Positions 61,573 to 64,000 of a stretch of DNA of 64,000 nt are shown here, piece by piece; position 1 is the first letter of the stretch, and the number at the start of each line of letters is the position of its first letter. Made by a program: the position numbers and the translations under genes. The notes under the pieces are model-generated. The model was not told the origin of the DNA. It made no database searches and worked only from the letters and a program-made list of their open reading frames with translations. Location: NCBI GenBank assembly GCA_050291935.1, contig JBNKKR010000012.1:21661-85660 (forward strand), given 5' to 3'. Origin of the DNA: Desulfocapsa sp050291935 (GTDB lineage: Bacteria; Desulfobacterota; Desulfobulbia; Desulfobulbales; Desulfocapsaceae).

Positions 61573-62817
61573 TTATTGTTTATACCGCTTCATCACCACA
61601 ACACCATTGGTTCCACCAAAACCAAATGAATTGGATATTGCTGCATTTATCTCCATCTTCCTGGCGCTTCCTGGAACATAGTCAAGATCACACTCAGGGC
61701 TAGGAGTCTCTAAATTCATGGTTGGTGGAGCAATTTGCTCTTTTATTGACATTGCTGTAAAGGCTGCCTCAAGCCCACCTGCGGCCCCCAAGGCATGACC
61801 GGTCATCGATTTTGTTGAGCTTATGGCAAGCTTGGCCGCATGATCACCAAAAACGGTTTTTATAGCTGCAGTCTCACACCTATCATTTAAAGGAGTTGAG
61901 GTCCCATGTGCATTCACATAATCAATTTCAGATGGGTCCATTCCGGCACTTTCCAATGCCATCTTCATGCACCTGGCTGCCCCATTGCCATCTTCTGGTG
62001 GAGCTGCTATGTGATACGCATCACTTGACGCACCGGCACCAACTACTTCAGCATAAATATCAGCCCCACGAGTTAGTGCATGTTCGAGCTCTTCAAGGAT
62101 TAATATTCCGGATCCCTCCGCAATTAAAAATCCATCACGGTCTTTATCAAAAGGCCGTGATGCCCTTTCCGGCTCATCATTTCGAGTGGATAATGCCTTC
62201 ATTGCAGCAAAGCCACCAATACCCAGCGAGCAAATAACCGACTCTGTACCGCCAGTCACGACCGCATCTGATGTCCCTCTTGCAATGGAATAAAATGCTT
62301 CTCCCACCGCGTGAGTACCTGCGGAACAGGCAGTAGAGAGAGAAAGGTTAGCTCCTTTTGTACCAAGCTGCATGGATATATGCCCAGACGGCATATTAGG
62401 TATCGCCATGGGAATAAAGAATGGGGAAATGCGTTTTGGGCCACGTTCTAGAAAGGCACGATGGTTTTGCTCTATGATGGCCAAACCTCCCATTCCACAG
62501 CCAGTTATTGCACCAACCCTTTCACAATTGCTCTCATTTATAACAAGGCCACTATCTTCCAATGCCATACGAGCGGCAACGATAGCGTATTGCACGTATA
62601 AATCTAAATGCTTGGCACTCTTTTTATCAAAATGGTCCGTGGAATTGAAATCTTTTACCTCACCGGCTATTTGGCTTGCCATACTACTTGCATCAAAACG
62701 GGTTATCTTGCCAATACCACTTACCCCACTCAGCAAATTCTGCCACGTCTTTTCCTTGCCAGTACCAAGTGGCGTAACAAGACCAATCCCTGTAACGACA
62801 ACTCTACGTTGAGCCAT
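61573..62817 (-). CDS. fabF: Beta-ketoacyl-ACP synthase II FabF
   Basis: FabF elongates fatty acids by condensing acyl chains with malonyl-ACP. The 414-residue protein has the catalytic Cys in LSTACSAGTHAVGEAF (about residue 163), and the His pair in NAHGTSTPLND (about 300) and KSMTGHALGAAG (about 338). It lies directly downstream of acpP, the usual order. Confidence 0.98.
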   Translation of the reverse strand: MAQRRVVVTGIGLVTPLGTGKEKTWQNLLSGVSGIGKITRFDASSMASQIAGEVKDFNSTDHFDKKSAKHLDLYVQYAIVAARMALEDSGLVINESNCERVGAITGCGMGGLAIIEQNHRAFLERGPKRISPFFIPMAIPNMPSGHISMQLGTKGANLSLSTACSAGTHAVGEAFYSIARGTSDAVVTGGTESVICSLGIGGFAAMKALSTRNDEPERASRPFDKDRDGFLIAEGSGILILEELEHALTRGADIYAEVVGAGASSDAYHIAAPPEDGNGAARCMKMALESAGMDPSEIDYVNAHGTSTPLNDRCETAAIKTVFGDHAAKLAISSTKSMTGHALGAAGGLEAAFTAMSIKEQIAPPTMNLETPSPECDLDYVPGSARKMEINAAISNSFGFGGTNGVVVMKRYKQ

Positions 62818-62861
62818 TGAAATCCTCTTTACTATCCAAAATACTTTTATAGGAAAAAGAA

Positions 62862-63092
62862 TTATTTCAGATTATTAACAAAGTCGATGGCATTCTGAAC
62901 CGTGCTAATTTTCTCAGCCTCTTCATCCGGAATTTCAACATCAAATTCCTCTTCCATGGCCATAATCAATTCCACAAGATCAAGTGAATCTGCACCAAGG
63001 TCATCAACAAAGGATGCAGCCGGTACAACTTTATCTTTATCTACACTCAACTGCTCAACAATAATATCGATCATCTGCTGTTCAATTGCCAT
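62862..63092 (-). CDS. acpP: Acyl carrier protein
   Basis: A 76-residue acidic ACP with the phosphopantetheine attachment site DSLDLVE (Ser36). It carries growing acyl chains in fatty acid synthesis. It is placed between fabG and fabF as in many bacteria. Confidence 0.98.
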   Translation of the reverse strand: MAIEQQMIDIIVEQLSVDKDKVVPAASFVDDLGADSLDLVELIMAMEEEFDVEIPDEEAEKISTVQNAIDFVNNLK

Positions 63093-63193
63093 TTTTCAAA
63101 CTCCTGTATTTTATTTGTATTTAGTATTTTCCGGTCTCACCGGAGGCACTACTATAACTATAGTTTCTTACAAAGTCCAGAGTGACACCACAA

Positions 63194-63937
63194 TTACATG
63201 TACATGCCACCATTTACGTGCAATGTTTGTCCAGTCACATAAGCACCATCTTCACTGACCAAATAGGCGACAGCACCAGCAACATCTTCAGCTTTTCCTA
63301 AAGCAGCCAAAGGAATCTCTGTGAGCAATTGCTCCTGAATCTTTTCGCTTAAATCTTTTGTCATATCCGTTTCAATATAACCGGGCGCGACACAGTTGAC
63401 TGTAATGTTACGGCTGGCGAACTCGCGGGCCATTGATTTGGTCATACCTTGCAAACCGGCCTTGGCTGCCGCATAATTCACTTGACCGCCGTTTCCGGCA
63501 GAACCCACCACGGAGCTTATGTTTACAATGCGTCCCCACCGCTTTTTCATCATCGAACGAACTGCTGCCTTTGCACAAATAAAGGAACCTTTAAGATTTG
63601 TTGCAAGTACACTATCCCAATCCTCTTCTTTCATTACAGCCATTAATCCATCACGGGTAATACCGGCATTATTCACCAAGATATCAAGGCTGCCATTTTC
63701 TTTTATCATTGTTTTGATGGCTGATTGACTGGCATTTGCATCAGCAACATCAAAGCCTACAATTTGGGCTGTTCCACCCGCCTCTGTAATTTGCTTTTGC
63801 GTTTCTTCGGCAGCTTTTGCATTACTCACGTAATTAATAAAAACCTGTGCTCCCATGCTCGCAAGACGAAGACAAATGGCCTTGCCAATTCCTCTGCTGC
63901 CTCCGGTAACCAGAGCATTTTTCCCGTGTAAACTCAT
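63194..63937 (-). CDS. fabG: 3-oxoacyl-ACP reductase FabG
   Basis: A 247-residue NADPH-dependent short-chain reductase: cofactor loop TGGSRGIGKAI, NNAG, and the catalytic Ser, Tyr and Lys in ISSVVGSAGNGGQVNYAAAK. Its start overlaps the upstream gene's stop by one base (TAATG), so the two are translationally coupled. It catalyses the first reduction in each elongation cycle. Confidence 0.97.
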   Translation of the reverse strand: MSLHGKNALVTGGSRGIGKAICLRLASMGAQVFINYVSNAKAAEETQKQITEAGGTAQIVGFDVADANASQSAIKTMIKENGSLDILVNNAGITRDGLMAVMKEEDWDSVLATNLKGSFICAKAAVRSMMKKRWGRIVNISSVVGSAGNGGQVNYAAAKAGLQGMTKSMAREFASRNITVNCVAPGYIETDMTKDLSEKIQEQLLTEIPLAALGKAEDVAGAVAYLVSEDGAYVTGQTLHVNGGMYM

Positions 63938-64000
63938 TACTTTTGACGCTCCTCAATCTTGCTTATCAGTTTAGGGATCACTTCAAAAAGATCACCTACA
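63937..64000 (-). CDS. 3' end of the upstream fatty-acid gene, probably fabD
   Basis: The last 20 codons of a gene on the minus strand end with VGDLFEVIPKLISKIEERQK and a TAA one base into the fabG ATG. Operon order suggests malonyl-CoA:ACP transacylase FabD, but the fragment alone is too short to prove this. Confidence 0.4.
   Translation of the reverse strand, partial: VGDLFEVIPKLISKIEERQK

Noticed and set aside
61896..62237. Open frame antisense to fabF
   Set aside because: fabF is certain on the other strand; the frame reads as low-complexity His/Leu-rich shadow.
1..64000. CRISPR arrays, tRNA/rRNA genes, insertion sequences, prophage or integrase genes
   Set aside because: Nothing with the needed repeat structure, cloverleaf or transposase/integrase motifs was seen.

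Overview
The window is a bacterial chromosome segment dominated by one nearly continuous flagellar gene region (left edge to about 34 kb, plus strand). Next comes a minus-strand sugar-biosynthesis and glycosylation island (34.0-51.1 kb) that begins exactly where the flagellar genes stop. A mixed segment (51.2-58.2 kb) and a minus-strand housekeeping operon (58.1-64.0 kb) complete it. Gene content fits a Gram-negative, motile member of the former Deltaproteobacteria (Desulfobacterota), possibly a Desulfobulbales relative: a FlgH lipoprotein and FlgI P-ring protein, a Cys-rich MotB N-terminus, a MotE-like gene, a CsrA-FliW pair, a stand-alone rod-binding FlgJ, and fabG-acpP-fabF-rpiB-glyA-nrdR-ribD order. 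The lineage is inferred from gene order and family resemblance, not from a search.

Flagellar region: fliI(partial)-fliJ-motE-fliK-flgD-flgE, a terminator, then motAB-fliLMNOPQR, then flhB-flhA-flhF-flhG-fliA and a DUF2802-like gene. These are followed by flgF-flgG-flgA-flgH-flgI-flgJ, an unnamed gene, flgM-flgN-flgK-flgL, csrA-fliW, two flagellin genes, and flaG-fliD-fliS with a FliT-like gene. Regulatory sites can be read by eye. GG-N10-GC sigma-54 sites precede motA and flhB. Sigma-28-like sites precede flgF, the unnamed gene at 23.4 kb and both flagellins. Two leaders, of the second flagellin and of the unnamed gene, carry the same small stem-loop presenting the CsrA recognition core CAAGGATG. 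Since csrA-fliW lies just upstream of the flagellins, this suggests post-transcriptional filament control that includes the unnamed gene.

Glycosylation island (all minus strand, many overlapping or closely spaced genes). From its upstream end: a NeuB-type synthase fused to a TIM barrel, a NeuA-type cytidylyltransferase, a SAM methyltransferase, two B12-binding-type radical SAM proteins, and a bifunctional protein with HldE's two domains in reversed order. Then come a poorly characterised protein, a GmhA-like SIS protein, a SPASM-type radical SAM protein and an E1-alpha/E1-beta thiamine-diphosphate enzyme pair without E2/E3. It ends with an 895-aa CgeB-like glycosyltransferase with a Maf-like N-terminus, and a Maf protein. 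I read this as a pathway making and transferring an unusual heptose- or nonulosonate-derived sugar to flagellin. The combination resembles no standard pseudaminic or legionaminic acid locus that I know and is the best candidate here for an undescribed system. A winged-helix regulator with a Rossmann-like C-terminus lies upstream of it, with palindromes in front of its own gene and direct repeats in front of neuB.

The rest: two PilZ proteins with intact c-di-GMP motifs, a second FliK-like protein, an FlhB-C-domain-only protein (FlhX type), a small Cys-rich protein, an orphan PilC, an IHF/HU protein, a ParB-like orphan, and the fatty acid/glycine/riboflavin housekeeping operon. No tRNA, rRNA, CRISPR array, insertion sequence or prophage was seen.
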